A stretch of DNA of 5,300 bases from Gammaproteobacteria bacterium (GTDB lineage: Bacteria > Pseudomonadota > Gammaproteobacteria > UBA5335 > SLRW01): assembly GCA_007130745.1 (NCBI GenBank), contig SLRW01000143.1, forward strand, positions 1-5,300, given 5' to 3'. Positions 4,773-5,300 of this stretch are shown here, piece by piece; the stretch's first letter is position 1, and each line of letters begins with the position of its first letter. Under the pieces are notes generated by a model that was not told where the DNA came from, did no database searches, and worked only from the letters and a program-made list of their open reading frames with translations. Position numbers and translations under genes: made by a program.

Positions 4773-4818
4773 AGTTTAAAGTTTTCAGTGTTAAGTTTTA
4801 AGAATTTCTGTCAGACAC

Positions 4819-4848
4819 ATTGTATGGCCGGGCAGGGTGGCGAGTATA
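4819..4848 (-). promoter_or_regulatory. Candidate tRNA promoter region
   Basis: On the minus strand TACAAT (complement of 4819-4824) matches five of six -10 positions, with a weak -35 (TATACT, complement of 4843-4848) 18 bases upstream. That same TATACT could alternatively be a -10 box. Start sites would fall roughly 60-85 bases before the tRNA. The region also holds GGCAGG (4831-4836) inverted against CCTGCC (4849-4854). Confidence 0.3.
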
Positions 4849-4873
4849 CCTGCCGGGGTGGCTGGCCGGAAGT

Positions 4874-5254
4874 TCAGTCATTGCGTTCCACTTGTAACTG
4901 CATGCCATCGACGGCCCGTACGCGTACCCGCGTGCCTGGTTCTATACTCGGGCCGGCGCAGGTAGCCTGCCAGTTTTCGCCATTGACGCGTACATGCCCG
5001 TGCTGCTGGTCGATGCGGCTGACGGCCGTGCCGGCACGGCCGACCAGGGCATCGCGCCCCATGGGCACCAGCCGCCGGTGCAGGCTGCGGGACCAGGGGA
5101 TATACAGGATGGCATCCTTGACGATCCACAAAGTGACGGCCAGCCCTGCCATCCCGATAGTGATCCAGCCGTGGCGCAGTGCGAAGCCGAGCAGCATGAC
5201 CAAAACGGCCAGGCCGGGCAGCTGGAACAGCCAGTAGCGCAGTGCCGGGTGCAT
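4874..5254 (-). CDS. NfeD-like membrane protein with C-terminal OB-fold domain
   Basis: A 126-residue protein of the short NfeD family. Residues about 10-28 (FQLPGLAVLVMLLGFALRH) and 30-52 form two membrane segments. LVGRAGTAVSRIDQQHGHVRV (from residue 70) begins a beta-rich OB-fold domain running to GMQLQVERND at the end. Short NfeD proteins usually partner SPFH/stomatin-type membrane proteins; the exact role is not well defined. The frame stays open to the window edge. An ATG (5254) and a TTG (5260) are the only visible starts, and neither has a Shine-Dalgarno site. I chose 5254 because family members begin just before the LRYWLFQLPG segment, but a start outside the window cannot be excluded. 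Another minus frame has a TGA at 5283-5285 after FLDET, a possible end of an upstream gene in the same operon. TATACT (complement of 5262-5267) lies so close to the start that a promoter there would give a nearly leaderless message. Confidence 0.75.
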   Translation of the reverse strand: MHPALRYWLFQLPGLAVLVMLLGFALRHGWITIGMAGLAVTLWIVKDAILYIPWSRSLHRRLVPMGRDALVGRAGTAVSRIDQQHGHVRVNGENWQATCAGPSIEPGTRVRVRAVDGMQLQVERND

Positions 5255-5300
5255 GCGCAAGAGTATAACCGGTGCGGCTGCCTCAGGTTTCGTCGAGGAA

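Noticed and set aside
4770..5237. A 155-residue plus-strand frame opposite the NfeD-like gene
   Set aside because: It begins in the hairpin next to the tRNA and covers the NfeD gene in antisense, with no membrane or domain pattern.

Overview
The window looks like a chromosomal segment of a gammaproteobacterium. The evidence is moderately high GC, compact gene spacing with clear Shine-Dalgarno sites, an LpxA-family acyltransferase (lipid A-type, outer-membrane biology) and a gammaproteobacterial-looking tRNA with encoded CCA. The intergenic 8-bp GTGATTAA repeats remind me of Alcanivorax-like marine bacteria, but that genus guess is weak and rests on memory.

Layout. Positions 34-345 (minus) encode an ArsR-family repressor with the two-cysteine spacing of the BigR/SqrR/YgaV persulfide sensors. 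It is divergent from a metallo-beta-lactamase-fold persulfide dioxygenase-like protein (492-1385, plus). The short AT-rich gap between them holds two adjacent 14-bp inverted repeats, and the sensor's best promoter overlaps one of them. After a hairpin and a repeat element come two overlapping half-size YeeE/YedE-type membrane proteins (1585-2025 and 2022-2438, plus), the split form of a sulfur-compound transporter. Together, 34-2438 reads as a reactive-sulfur response and detoxification module: sensor, oxidising enzyme and sulfur-group transporter.

Positions 2581-3375 (minus) encode an LpxA-like acyltransferase that keeps the catalytic histidine but has changed several sugar-nucleotide-binding positions. 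Divergent from it, 3543-4460 (plus) encodes a bile acid:sodium symporter (BASS) family transporter with a lysine where a Na+-site glutamine is expected. Then come a tRNA with CAU anticodon, probably the lysidine-type tRNA-Ile2 (4674-4750, minus), and a short NfeD-like membrane protein (4874-5254, minus) whose upstream operon lies outside the window.

The most unusual structure is not a gene. Two copies of a ~155-160 bp intergenic element (1410-1564 and 2430-2589) have long inverted arms built of tandem 8-bp GTGATTAA-like units and a GC hairpin inside. The two copies flank the YeeE/YedE pair. In the second copy the two arms supply the last codons and the stop codons of both converging genes. 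The window begins with what may be the end of a third copy. No gene-free stretch exceeds 300 bases.
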